Shown: piece by piece, positions 23,417 through 31,420 of the stretch | How positions within the stretch are numbered: position 1 is the first letter of the stretch | Layout of the letters: each line of letters opens with the position of its first letter | Assembly: GCA_034189505.1 (NCBI GenBank) | Contig: JAXHUR010000035.1 | Span: forward strand, 1 to 31,420 | Length of the DNA: 31,420 bases | Source of the DNA: Geoalkalibacter_A sp034189505 | Lineage (GTDB): Bacteria; Desulfobacterota; Desulfuromonadia; Desulfuromonadales; Geoalkalibacteraceae | Direction: 5' to 3' | Notes under the pieces: generated by a model | What the model was told of the DNA's origin: nothing | Seen by the model: only the letters and a program-made list of their open reading frames with translations | Databases searched by the model: none | Program-made: the position numbers and the translations under genes

Positions 23417-25809
23417 ATTCTTTTCTCAACGCCCTCGAGCAACGTGTTCTGGTCCTTGACGGCGCCATGGGAACCATGTTGCAGGAGCGGGGCCTGGCGC
23501 CCGGTGCGAGCCCCGAGGCGATGAATCTGGAGTCGCCCGAGGTGGTGGCGGCGGTTCACCAGGCCTATGCCGAAGCCGGGGCCGATATCATCGTGACCAA
23601 TACCTTCGGCGGCAACCGGGTCAAACTCAGTCATTATCAGCTTGAGAACCGGGTTGAGGAGATCAATGCGCGGGGGATCGAGCTGGCGCGCCGCGCCGCG
23701 CCGCACTCCTTCATTGCCGGTTCCATCGGGCCCACCGGCCGCTTTCTCGAACCGGTTGGAGATGCCGGTTTCGACGAAATGGTCGAGGTGTTCGGCGAGC
23801 AGGTTCGTGCTTTCGCCGTTGCCGGTGCCGATCTTATTACCCTGGAAACTTTTCTCGATATACGCGAGCTGCGGGCGGCGGTTGTGGCCTGTAAGGAGTT
23901 CTCCGACCTGCCGGTGGTGGCGCAGATGACCTTTGACGACGGCGGCCGCAGCGTGCTGGGCACCCCGCCGGAGGCCGCAGCCGTCACCCTCGATGCTCTC
24001 GGGGTGGATGTGGTGGGGTCCAACTGCGGTCTTGGCCCCGAGGGAATTCATGCCCTGCTCGAGAAGATGCGCGCCGTGACCGCTCTGCCCCTTATCTCCC
24101 AGGCCAATGCCGGGCTGCCGCAGCTGGTTGGTGATCAGACGGTTTTCCCCGCCGGCCCCGAAGATATGACGGTGCTGCACGACCGCCTGATCGCCCTGGG
24201 CGTGCGCATCATCGGCGGTTGCTGCGGCACCACGCCGGAACATATCCGCGCCATCCACGCGGCCCTCGAAGGGCGCGACCAGACCTGGATCCCGCCCGCG
24301 CGCGGCCTGTATCTCTCCAGCCGCGGCACGGTGGTGCCGATCGGGGGGGAGGCGGCCTGCGCCATTATCGGCGAGCGCATCAACCCCACCGGCAAGAAAG
24401 GTTATGCCGCCGAGCTGCGGGAGGGCAAAACCGCCTATATCCGCCGGGAAGCCCAAGAACAGACCGAAGCCGGCGCCGTGCTGCTCGATGTCAACTGCGG
24501 GGCGCCGGGTGTGGATGAGCCCCTGTCTCTCGAGCGGGCCGTGTTTGCGGTCAACGGCGTGAGTTCCGCGCCGCTGGTGCTTGATTCCTCCGACCCGGAA
24601 GCCCTGGAGCGGGGACTCAAGGCCGCGGACGGCAAGGTGCTGATCAATTCGGTCAACGGCGAGCGTAAGAGCCTCGAAGCGGTCTTGCCGCTGGCCCGCA
24701 AGTACGGTGCCGCCGTCATCGGCCTGGCTCTTGACGAGGAGGGAATTCCGGCGGATGCCGAGGGGCGCGTGTCTGTGGCGCGCGCGATTCTCGATGCGGC
24801 TCTGCAGGCCGGTCTACCGGCCCGCGATGTGGTGATCGATGCGCTGGTGCTGACCGTTTCCGCCGAGCAGAAGGGGGCGGTGGTGACGCTGGAGGCTCTG
24901 CGGCGCATCAGGCAGGAACTTGGCCTGGCCACCGTGCTCGGGGTCAGCAATATCTCTTACGGGTTGCCCGATCGCCCCGTTCTGTCCTCCGTCTTTTTCG
25001 CCATGGCCCTGCAGGCCGGTCTTGACGCCGCCATTGTCAACCCCAAGGAAGAACGGATGATGGATGCCTTCCGCGGCGCCATGGTTCTGCTGGGCCGTGA
25101 TCTCCGCGCCGAAGAATACATCGCCCACTACGGCAGCTTCAAGGCGCCGCCCAGAGCGCCGCAAACCGAAGGCCGATCCCTCGATATCCGCGCGCAGCTT
25201 GCGGCTGCCATCATCGAAGGAGACAGCGAAGGAGCGCCGGTCCTGGTGCGTCAGGCTTTCGACGAAGGTCTGACCGCAATGCAGATCAGCAATGAAGGTC
25301 TGCTGCCGGGGCTGGAGGAGGTCGGGCGACGCTTCGGCGAGAAGCAGATCTTTCTCCCCCAGGTTATGTTGTCAGCCGACACCATGCATGCGGCATTTGA
25401 TGTGATCAAGGAGCGGATGCAGGGAGAAGCGGGTCCCTCATCCGGGAAAATTCTGATGGCCACGGTCGAGGGGGACATCCACGATATCGGTAAGAATATC
25501 GTCTGCACTTTGCTGGAAAATCACGGGTTCGAAGTCATCGACCTCGGCAAGAATGTGCCTGCGGACCGGATCGTCGAAGCGGCGCTGCGTCATAAGGTGG
25601 ATGCCGTGGGGCTTTCGGCCCTGATGACGACTACCCTGGCGCGCATGGAGGAGACCCTTGAGCGGTTGCGGCAGGAAGGGGTCAAGGTTTTTACCATGGT
25701 GGGCGGTGCAGTGGTGACCGAGGATTATGCCGCGCGCATCGGAGCCGACCTCTACGGAGGCGACGCCATGGATGCGGTGCGCAAAATTAAGCAGATTCTG
25801 GTTAAATAA
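23413..25809 (+). CDS. metH: cobalamin-dependent methionine synthase without the reactivation domain
   Basis: Transfers a methyl group from methyltetrahydrofolate to homocysteine through methylcobalamin. The 798 residues hold, in order: a homocysteine-binding zinc barrel (1-290; C205 in SNCGLGP and the CC pair near 270 in GGCCGTTPEH), a pterin-binding barrel (about 320-580; IIGERINPTGKKGY), the cobalamin cap helices (about 595-670) and the B12 domain (about 675-798) with the DIHDIGKN base-on motif, H690 being the lower cobalt ligand. The C-terminal SAM-dependent reactivation domain of E. coli MetH is absent, as in many anaerobes. AAGGAGG lies six bases before the ATG. It overlaps the GerMN gene by ATGA. 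Confidence 0.95.
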   Translation: MNSFLNALEQRVLVLDGAMGTMLQERGLAPGASPEAMNLESPEVVAAVHQAYAEAGADIIVTNTFGGNRVKLSHYQLENRVEEINARGIELARRAAPHSFIAGSIGPTGRFLEPVGDAGFDEMVEVFGEQVRAFAVAGADLITLETFLDIRELRAAVVACKEFSDLPVVAQMTFDDGGRSVLGTPPEAAAVTLDALGVDVVGSNCGLGPEGIHALLEKMRAVTALPLISQANAGLPQLVGDQTVFPAGPEDMTVLHDRLIALGVRIIGGCCGTTPEHIRAIHAALEGRDQTWIPPARGLYLSSRGTVVPIGGEAACAIIGERINPTGKKGYAAELREGKTAYIRREAQEQTEAGAVLLDVNCGAPGVDEPLSLERAVFAVNGVSSAPLVLDSSDPEALERGLKAADGKVLINSVNGERKSLEAVLPLARKYGAAVIGLALDEEGIPADAEGRVSVARAILDAALQAGLPARDVVIDALVLTVSAEQKGAVVTLEALRRIRQELGLATVLGVSNISYGLPDRPVLSSVFFAMALQAGLDAAIVNPKEERMMDAFRGAMVLLGRDLRAEEYIAHYGSFKAPPRAPQTEGRSLDIRAQLAAAIIEGDSEGAPVLVRQAFDEGLTAMQISNEGLLPGLEEVGRRFGEKQIFLPQVMLSADTMHAAFDVIKERMQGEAGPSSGKILMATVEGDIHDIGKNIVCTLLENHGFEVIDLGKNVPADRIVEAALRHKVDAVGLSALMTTTLARMEETLERLRQEGVKVFTMVGGAVVTEDYAARIGADLYGGDAMDAVRKIKQILVK

Positions 25810-25897
25810 TTTTATTTATATCCTCTTTAATATTGCGCCATTTCGCGGAGTGTGATATCAAGGACCGAGGTATGAAGCAGCTTTCGCGGGGGACCAC

Positions 25898-26395
25898 ATG
25901 GTTGTCGGGTTCAATCACAACGTGCGCTACAAGGGTGAACTCTACCATGTGCAGACTGAAGACGGTGGCCTGAAAAAACCTCAGATCATCACTCACCTTT
26001 ACCGCGCTGGCAGCATCCTGTCCAGCAAGCGGGTCTCCTACGCCGACATTACCCGGGTCGAGAATCTGGCGCGGGTGGTTGAGGAGCTGATGAAGGAGCA
26101 GCATAAGGAGATGCTGCGGCGACTCAGGAATGGCGATTTCGACGAGGCCATTCTGGAGCGTTTTGGTGAGAATTCTTCGACGCTCGCTCAATTCCCCACC
26201 GTGGTCGAAAATAATGTGCCCGCCGCCTCCGACACGACTGCACGGGCCGTTGAAGTGCGGCGGGAAACCATGGTGCAATCACAAGAAACGGCTGCTCTGA
26301 CGGAAGATATAAAAACTTCCGAAGCTCGTTCGCCGAAAGAACTCAGCCTTGATGATCTTGTCCTGTCCTACCTGACCGGAGGAGAGGATAAATAA
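25898..26395 (+). CDS. conserved protein of unknown function (FNHNVRYKG N-terminal domain)
   Basis: A 165-residue soluble protein. Residues 1-80 form a compact, conserved-looking domain (VGFNHNVRYKGELYHVQTED, then KKPQIITHLYRAGSIL and RVSYADI) followed by a helical KEQHKEMLRRL segment. Residues 95-150 look disordered and low in hydrophobicity, and the end LSLDDLVLSYL is a short amphipathic helix. No enzyme motif or membrane segment is visible. I believe similar N-terminal domains recur in Deltaproteobacteria, but know no function. It starts 88 bases after metH and has GGGGG shortly before the ATG. Confidence 0.7.
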   Translation: MVVGFNHNVRYKGELYHVQTEDGGLKKPQIITHLYRAGSILSSKRVSYADITRVENLARVVEELMKEQHKEMLRRLRNGDFDEAILERFGENSSTLAQFPTVVENNVPAASDTTARAVEVRRETMVQSQETAALTEDIKTSEARSPKELSLDDLVLSYLTGGEDK

Positions 26396-26413
26396 CTTAC
26401 TGGATAAACAAAC

Positions 26414-26584
26414 TTGATGCTTTCGCAAAAAAGCATCAATGTCGATGGCTAAGCAAAAAGCGCCAAATGCAAGGCGCGCGATTGTCGAGCAATGAGGCGT
26501 ACTTACGTACGTCGAAGCAGCGAGAGCAATTGCAGCAACGCAGCAGTTGGTGAGTTTTTGCGACGCCATCAAAGGTGACTTGAT
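26414..26584. repeat. palindromic extragenic repeat, about 170 bp
   Basis: The element opens with a perfect ten-base hairpin, TTGATGCTTT-CGCAAA-AAAGCATCAA (26414-26439). It then has two long imperfect arms, GATGGCTAAGCAAAAAG near 26444 against CTTTTTGCGACGCCATC-like sequence near 26553-26570, around a central TACTTACGTACG (26500-26511). It ends with a short stem ATCAA/TTGAT (26568-26584). It fills most of the 243-base gap between the 165-residue gene and transketolase. Reading frames across it are commonly called as spurious small proteins. Confidence 0.7.
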
Positions 26585-26638
26585 CCCTGTTGCCAGGCGA
26601 CAGATTCAGATTTTTGCTTTGGAAGGAGAAAATCATTC

Positions 26639-27466
26639 ATGCTCGATGAGCAGAAGGTCCAGGAGTTGAACGATACCGCCCGTCAGTTGCGGGTGGATGT
26701 TCTCAAGATGCTCAACATCGCCCGATCCGGCCACACCGGAGGAAGCCTCTCGGCGCTGGACGTGTTGACTGTTCTGTTTTTTCACACCATGCGCCACGAC
26801 CCCACTAATCCGCACTGGGCCGACCGCGACTGCTTTGTGCTTTCAAAGGGGCATGCCGCGCCGGCTCTCTATGCCTGCCTGGCTCATGCGGGCTATTTCC
26901 CGCGCGAGGATCTCAAGACCCTGCGTCGCCTCGGAAGCCACCTGCAGGGCCATCCCGATATGCGCAAGACGCCCGGGGTCGAGGTCTGCACCGGCTCTCT
27001 CGGGCAGGGGCTGTCCCAGGCTGTCGGGCTCTCGCTGGCGGCCCGTCTGCAGAAACGGTCCAGCCGGACCTATTGCCTGCTGGGCGATGGGGAGGTTCAG
27101 GAAGGGCAGATCTGGGAAGCGGCGATGGCCGCTGCCCACTACCAGCTTGACAACCTGTGCGTTCTGCTGGACTGGAACGGATTGCAGATCGACGGTGAGG
27201 TGCAGAAAGTTATGGGGGTGACGCCTCTCGGGCCCAAATTCCTCGCATTCGGCTGGCATGTCCTGGAAGTGGACGGGCATGACATCGCGGCCATCAACCA
27301 CGCTCTGGACGAAGCAGCCCAGTATTCCGGAAAGCCGACCATGATCGTTGCCCGTACCGTCAAGGGCAAGGGCGTGCCGTTTTTCGAGCACAAGGCCAAC
27401 TACCACGGCGTGCCGCCCAGCGACGATGAACTCGACCGCGCCCTGGAACACCTGGGGCATTCCTGA
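26639..27466 (+). CDS. tkt: transketolase, N-terminal (thiamine diphosphate-binding) subunit
   Basis: First half of a split transketolase of the non-oxidative pentose phosphate pathway. The 275 residues hold the pyrophosphate-binding domain: GHTGGSLSALDVL (H32), SKGHAAPALYA, and the ThDP motif LLGDGEVQEGQIWEA with the downstream WNGLQIDG metal-binding asparagine. The start has AAGGAG about ten bases upstream. The second subunit follows after 63 bases. Both pieces have clean ends and their own starts, so this is the normal two-subunit form seen in many bacteria and archaea rather than a broken gene. Confidence 0.93.
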   Translation: MLDEQKVQELNDTARQLRVDVLKMLNIARSGHTGGSLSALDVLTVLFFHTMRHDPTNPHWADRDCFVLSKGHAAPALYACLAHAGYFPREDLKTLRRLGSHLQGHPDMRKTPGVEVCTGSLGQGLSQAVGLSLAARLQKRSSRTYCLLGDGEVQEGQIWEAAMAAAHYQLDNLCVLLDWNGLQIDGEVQKVMGVTPLGPKFLAFGWHVLEVDGHDIAAINHALDEAAQYSGKPTMIVARTVKGKGVPFFEHKANYHGVPPSDDELDRALEHLGHS

Positions 27467-27529
27467 TTTTCAGGGGAGGCTGTCAGGCGCTTGCAAATCA
27501 CCAATATCACACATGGAGTTTAGAACGCC

Positions 27530-28474
27530 GTGAGCGAAAAAATAGCGACCCGTGATGCTTACGGGAAGACATTGCTGGAGTTGGGGCGCGAAAATACCAG
27601 AATCGTGGTCCTCGATGCCGATCTCTCCGGCTCGACCAAAACCGGAATTTTTGCCAAGGAATTCCCCGAGCGTTTCTTCAACGCCGGCATCGCAGAAGCC
27701 AACATGGTGGGCATGGCCGCAGGCCTGTCGGCCGGCGGGATGATCCCCTTTGCATCCACCTTTGCCGTATTTGCCTCGGGGCGGGCCTTTGAGCAGATCC
27801 GGCAATCGTTGGCTTATCCCAGGCTCAATGCCAAGATCGTCGCTACCCATGGCGGCATCACCGTCGGTGAGGATGGCGGTTCCCACCAGTCCATTGAGGA
27901 TCTGGCCATCATGCGGGCGCTGCCCAACATGACCGTTCTCTGCCCCGCCGATGGCCCTGAAACCGCCGCTGCGGTGCGGGCGATTGCTGCATATGACGGC
28001 CCGGTCTACATGCGCCTGGGGCGCGCCAAGGTGCCCTGCGTGTTCGAAGAGCAATTCGACTATCGCATCGGCGCCGGCAACCTGGTGCGTGAAGGGACCG
28101 ACCTGACCTTTGTCACGACCGGGCTGATGACCGCCCAGGCCCTTGATGCCGCCTGCATTCTGGAAGAGGGGGGGATCAGCGCCCGGGTTGTGCACCTGGG
28201 CACGATCAAGCCCCTTGATGTCGACTTGGTTCTACGGGCCGCCCGGGAGACCGGCGCGCTGGTTACCGCAGAAGAACACTCGGTTATCGGCGGGCTGGGC
28301 GGTGCCGTCTGTGAAACCCTGGCTGAAGGGTTTCCGGTTCCTGTGGAGCGCGTTGGCCTGCGGGACGTTTTCGGCCAGTCGGGAACGGCCGAAGAGCTGC
28401 TCCTTCACTACGGGCTGACCCCGGCGGAGCTGGTGGAAGCCGCAGAGAGAGTGCTCAAGCGCAAGTCGCGCTGA
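27530..28474 (+). CDS. tkt: transketolase, C-terminal subunit
   Basis: Second half of the split transketolase, 314 residues, comprising the pyrimidine-binding domain and the C-terminal transketolase domain. The catalytic glutamate that activates the cofactor is E56 in NAGIAEANMVGMAAGLS. Other family motifs are THGGITVGEDGGSHQSIEDL and a C-terminal EEHSVIGGLGG. It starts with GTG, with GGAG about 11 bases before it. The two halves together are close to the size of a single-chain transketolase. DXS-like alternatives are less likely given the conserved split layout. Confidence 0.93.
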   Translation: MSEKIATRDAYGKTLLELGRENTRIVVLDADLSGSTKTGIFAKEFPERFFNAGIAEANMVGMAAGLSAGGMIPFASTFAVFASGRAFEQIRQSLAYPRLNAKIVATHGGITVGEDGGSHQSIEDLAIMRALPNMTVLCPADGPETAAAVRAIAAYDGPVYMRLGRAKVPCVFEEQFDYRIGAGNLVREGTDLTFVTTGLMTAQALDAACILEEGGISARVVHLGTIKPLDVDLVLRAARETGALVTAEEHSVIGGLGGAVCETLAEGFPVPVERVGLRDVFGQSGTAEELLLHYGLTPAELVEAAERVLKRKSR

Positions 28475-28546
28475 CAAGTCTGTAGCGCTACGCGCGAAAT
28501 TCTTATGAAAATTGTTCGTGGTACGCCTATTGGGGGATGAATCATT

Positions 28547-30073
28547 TTGCCGTTGAAGAGCGCCGGTGTCAGTGTGATCACAAAGGTGATCATTTTCAGC
28601 GTTATGCTTGTGGCGGTGGGGATTTCCAGCTTTGGATTCTTTCATCTCAAGCGTGAGCGTGAACACCTCTATCAGGTGTCGCGCAAAAACGCCCAGGTCC
28701 TGATATCGACCATCGAGCGGTCCATCTTCAATTCCATGTGTCTCGGCAATACCGAAGAGGTGCAGGCGATGCTGGAGACGGTCGGCAAAGGCCCCGATCT
28801 GGTCAACGTCCGTATTTTTCATCCTTCGGGGGTTGTGCTCAAGTCTTCCACCCCGACGGAAGTGGGGCAGCTGGTCAATGCCGCGGATTACGCGCTGTTC
28901 ACCGAAGGGCGGCATGAGGGGATCTTCTCTCTGGGCGGCCAGGAGGTGATCGGAATCGTTTCCCTGATTCGCAATCAGCCCAATTGCGTCCGCTGCCACG
29001 GTCCAGGGGAGCAGGTGCTCGGCATTCTCAATCTCAACCTGTCCCTGGCCGAAACTCACGACCAGTTCGCTGAAACCACCCGCCTGTTTCTTTTTTCGAC
29101 CCTCAGCATGATTGTGATTCTGGCCGTCGGAATCAGCTGGTTGCTGGTGCGGTTTGTCAAAAAGCCGTTGCAGCATCTTGCGCGCCAGATGGCCCGCGTG
29201 CAGAGCGGCGACCTGGGAGTGCGCATTACGCCGCGCTTTGATGACGAGATCGGCCAGTTATCCCACAGCTTCAATGAGATGGTGGATAATCTGGAGAAAG
29301 CCCGCGAGGAACTTAAGCACTATCACTATCGACAGATGGAGCGGGCTGATCGACTCGCCGCTGTGGGAGAGATGGCGACCGGGATCGCTCACGAAATCAA
29401 AAATCCGCTGGCGGGCATCAGCGGAGCTATGTCCGTGCTGGGTGATCAGTTTGATGAAGGCGACGAACGCAGAACGATTATCGCCGAGGTGCTTGACCAA
29501 CTGGGGCGCCTGAACAAGATCGCGACGGATCTGCTGCACTTCGGGCGCCCGGCCAAGCCTCATTTCAGCCATATCGACGTCAACGAGCTGGTGCGCAAGA
29601 CGCTCTTCTTCTCGGCTCAGCATCCGGAAGGGCGCGAGGTTCAAAAAGTTCAGGAGCTGGCCGATGACCTGCCTTTGATCTGGGTGGATGAAAAGCAGAT
29701 TCAGCAGGTGCTGTTCAATGTCATTGTCAATGCCTTGCAGGCTATGCCGGAGGGCGGCGTTTTACGAATTTCAACATCCCGGGCTGAAGATGCCGATCGC
29801 ATACGGATCACCATCAGCGATACCGGCCGTGGTGTGCGTCCGGAGCAGATCGAGCAGATTTTTACCCCGTTTTTCACCACCAAAACCCAGGGAACGGGTT
29901 TGGGATTGGCCATCTGCAAACAGATCATTGAACACCATGGCGGCACAATTATGGTCGAAAGCCGTCTCGGTGAGGGAACAACTTTCATAATTGAATTGCC
30001 GACTGCCGCCGCAGGCGGCTCAGAAGCCAAGGGAGAAGTGTCCGGTGCCGAAACAGAAAATACTCGTCGTTGA
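28547..30073 (+). CDS. membrane sensor histidine kinase with a periplasmic c-type heme motif
   Basis: A 508-residue kinase. Membrane helices lie at about 11-31 and 178-200, enclosing a periplasmic sensor domain (32-177). That domain contains CVRCH at 147-151, a c-type heme attachment motif, near its end. A HAMP domain (about 202-255) leads to the phospho-acceptor H282 (GIAHEIKNPLAG) and a full ATPase domain with N, G1 and G2 boxes (NALQAMPEGG, DTGRGV, GTGLGLAI). The start is TTG with GGGGGATGA upstream; any later start would lose the first helix. It overlaps the next gene, its likely partner regulator. Heme attachment suggests sensing of redox state or a small gas, which is inference. Confidence 0.88.
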   Translation: MPLKSAGVSVITKVIIFSVMLVAVGISSFGFFHLKREREHLYQVSRKNAQVLISTIERSIFNSMCLGNTEEVQAMLETVGKGPDLVNVRIFHPSGVVLKSSTPTEVGQLVNAADYALFTEGRHEGIFSLGGQEVIGIVSLIRNQPNCVRCHGPGEQVLGILNLNLSLAETHDQFAETTRLFLFSTLSMIVILAVGISWLLVRFVKKPLQHLARQMARVQSGDLGVRITPRFDDEIGQLSHSFNEMVDNLEKAREELKHYHYRQMERADRLAAVGEMATGIAHEIKNPLAGISGAMSVLGDQFDEGDERRTIIAEVLDQLGRLNKIATDLLHFGRPAKPHFSHIDVNELVRKTLFFSAQHPEGREVQKVQELADDLPLIWVDEKQIQQVLFNVIVNALQAMPEGGVLRISTSRAEDADRIRITISDTGRGVRPEQIEQIFTPFFTTKTQGTGLGLAICKQIIEHHGGTIMVESRLGEGTTFIIELPTAAAGGSEAKGEVSGAETENTRR

Positions 30074-31415
30074 CGACGAACACCTGATTCGTTGGTCGCT
30101 GGAGCAGAATCTCAATAAACAGGGCTATGAAGTGTTGACTGCCGGCTCCGGCGAGGAAGCCCTCATGGTGATTCGCGATGAATCACCCGACCTGATGCTG
30201 CTGGATATTCAGCTGCCTGGCATAAACGGCCTGGACGTGCTGGAAAAAGCCAAAGCGATAGACGAGGAGCTCATCGTCATCATGATTACCGCCCTGGGGG
30301 TTCTGGAGACGGCGGTCAAGGCGATGCGTATGGGCGCCTACGACTATATCAGCAAGCCGTTCAACCTGGACGAACTGGCGATTACTATCAAAAAGGCACT
30401 TGAAACGGGAGAGTTGCGCAGAGAGGTGGCGCATCTGCGCTCCTCTCAGACCCAGAAATTCGGCATTCACAATATCATTGGCGAAAGCCGCCACATGCAC
30501 GACATGCTCGACATGGTCAAAAAAGTGGCCCAGAGCGATGCCAGCACGGTGTTGATCCAGGGAGAGAGCGGCACCGGCAAGGAGGTCATCGCCAAGGCTA
30601 TCCATTTCGAGAGTGCGCGCGCGGACAAGCCGTTTATGGCGATCAACTGTGCTGCGGTGCCTGAAACACTGCTCGAAAGCGAGCTGATGGGACATGAGCG
30701 CGGTGCCTTTACGGATGCCAAGGTGCAGAAAAAAGGCCTGTTCGAGATGGCCGACGGCGGCACCATCTTTCTCGATGAGATCGGCGACATGGCCATGGGG
30801 ATGCAGGCCAAGCTGCTGCGTGTTCTTGAGGAGCGCTCCTTCCGCCGCATCGGCGGTTCCAAGGATATCACCGTCGATGTACGCATCATTTCCGCCACCA
30901 ACAAGAATCTGATGCAATCGATCGAGGAGAAGAGTTTCCGCAACGATCTGTATTATCGTCTGCAGGTCATTCCGATTTTCCTGCCGCCGCTGAGGGAGCG
31001 CAGGGAAGACATTCTGCCTCTGACCGAACATTTCATTCAATTCTTCAACAAAGAGTTCGGCAAGAACGTGCGCGGGATCTCCAAAATGGCGGAAAAATTT
31101 CTGCTCGAATACCACTGGCCCGGCAACATTCGCGAGCTGCGCAATGTAATCGAGCGCGCAATCATTCTGGAGAATGAAGAAACTCTGTTGCTCGAGCATC
31201 TGCCTCAGGAGATTGTCGGCAAGACCAGTACGGCGGCTTCTGCGCCGTTGAGCTTTCGGATTCCGCCGGAGGGGGTGGACATCGAGGAGGTTGAGCGCGA
31301 GTTGATCCGGCAGTCGCTGGAACTTGCTGAAGGCAACCAGTCCAAGGCGGCCAAAAAGCTGCACCTCGGGATCGATGCTTTTCGCTATCGGATGAAAAAA
31401 TTCGGCTTTCTTTAA
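30045..31415 (+). CDS. NtrC-family sigma-54-dependent response regulator
   Basis: A 456-residue regulator and probable partner of the overlapping kinase. It has a receiver domain (1-120, phospho-acceptor D54 in LMLLDIQLPG, and KPF), an AAA+ domain (about 142-380: Walker A GESGTGKE at 173-180, sigma-54 contact loop GAFTDA at 220-225, Walker B IFLDEIG) and a C-terminal Fis-type helix-turn-helix (GNQSKAAKKLHLGIDAFRYR). The contact loop has aspartate in place of the second glycine of GAFTGA. The GTG start at 30045 follows GGGAGAAG and overlaps the kinase by 29 bases. The target promoters are not visible in the window. Confidence 0.92.
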   Translation: MPKQKILVVDDEHLIRWSLEQNLNKQGYEVLTAGSGEEALMVIRDESPDLMLLDIQLPGINGLDVLEKAKAIDEELIVIMITALGVLETAVKAMRMGAYDYISKPFNLDELAITIKKALETGELRREVAHLRSSQTQKFGIHNIIGESRHMHDMLDMVKKVAQSDASTVLIQGESGTGKEVIAKAIHFESARADKPFMAINCAAVPETLLESELMGHERGAFTDAKVQKKGLFEMADGGTIFLDEIGDMAMGMQAKLLRVLEERSFRRIGGSKDITVDVRIISATNKNLMQSIEEKSFRNDLYYRLQVIPIFLPPLRERREDILPLTEHFIQFFNKEFGKNVRGISKMAEKFLLEYHWPGNIRELRNVIERAIILENEETLLLEHLPQEIVGKTSTAASAPLSFRIPPEGVDIEEVERELIRQSLELAEGNQSKAAKKLHLGIDAFRYRMKKFGFL

Positions 31416-31420
31416 CCCGG

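Noticed and set aside
26279..26572. 97-residue minus-strand frame beginning MMASQKLTNCC
   Set aside because: It lies over the palindromic repeat and the end of the 165-residue gene; a typical spurious call in repeat DNA.
26639..28474. Transketolase in two pieces as a broken gene
   Set aside because: Each half ends at a natural domain boundary with its own start; the split form is widespread.
30183..31364. 393-residue minus-strand frame, and similar long antisense frames at 1719-2840 and 23398-24456
   Set aside because: They are shadows of well-supported genes in GC-rich DNA, with no domain resemblance or ribosome sites.
1..31420. CRISPR arrays, tRNA or rRNA genes, insertion sequences, prophage
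   Set aside because: All gaps were read for direct repeats, T-loop motifs and transposase-like frames; none was found.

Overview
The window reads as bacterial chromosome from a Desulfuromonadia-type organism (Geobacter, Pelobacter and Desulfuromonas relatives). This rests on gene content: an anchored diheme c-type cytochrome, a sensor kinase with a periplasmic CxxCH heme motif, a NikR/NikKLMQO nickel system, a group 3b-type NiFe hydrogenase, an orphan HgdB/BadF pair, a split transketolase, and intergenic repeats of a style I associate with these genomes. Codon use is GC-rich and even, with no phage, insertion sequence, CRISPR array, tRNA or rRNA seen.

Layout. 1-1390: end of a signalling locus, with a tandem receiver protein and a short receiver gene that looks like a cheY/cheB chimera followed by an out-of-frame cheB 3' end. 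1524-5523: a three-gene NADP-type [NiFe] hydrogenase operon (fused diaphorase subunits, small subunit, large subunit). 5524-5996: a gene-poor gap with an unidentified coding remnant and a 14-bp inverted repeat. 5997-9694: HAD phosphatase, a small conserved protein with rluD, pgeF, and a NarL-type regulator. 10014-15129 (minus): nickel ECF transporter genes nikK-nikL-(98-aa membrane protein)-nikM-nikQ-nikO, with a candidate NikR operator over the nikK promoter. 15358-18220 (minus): anaerobic ribonucleotide reductase operon, in which the glycyl-radical tail of NrdD is encoded by its own 48-codon gene between nrdD and nrdG, with tandem NrdR boxes upstream. 18618-19037: nikR. 19166-21751 (minus): diheme cytochrome, BadF-type ATPase, HgdB-type iron-sulfur protein and a small membrane protein. 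21969-25809: murI, a GerMN-domain protein, metH. 25898-28474: a conserved protein of unknown function, a palindromic repeat, split transketolase. 28547-31415: heme-motif histidine kinase overlapping an NtrC-type regulator.

How it fits together. Nickel links three blocks: NikR (18618) probably controls the nickel importer (10014-15129), which would supply the hydrogenase (1524-5523). The hydrogenase, anaerobic RNR, ATP-driven radical-type reductase pair and c-type cytochromes describe an anaerobe with hydrogen and multiheme electron transfer metabolism. The two least ordinary things are the split NrdD, whose catalytic glycyl radical lies on a separate mini-protein with its own ribosome binding site, and the decayed cheY/cheB chimera. 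Several repeat elements (4155, 11873, 14154, 19491, 26414) sit inside or between operons and are not explained by the genes.
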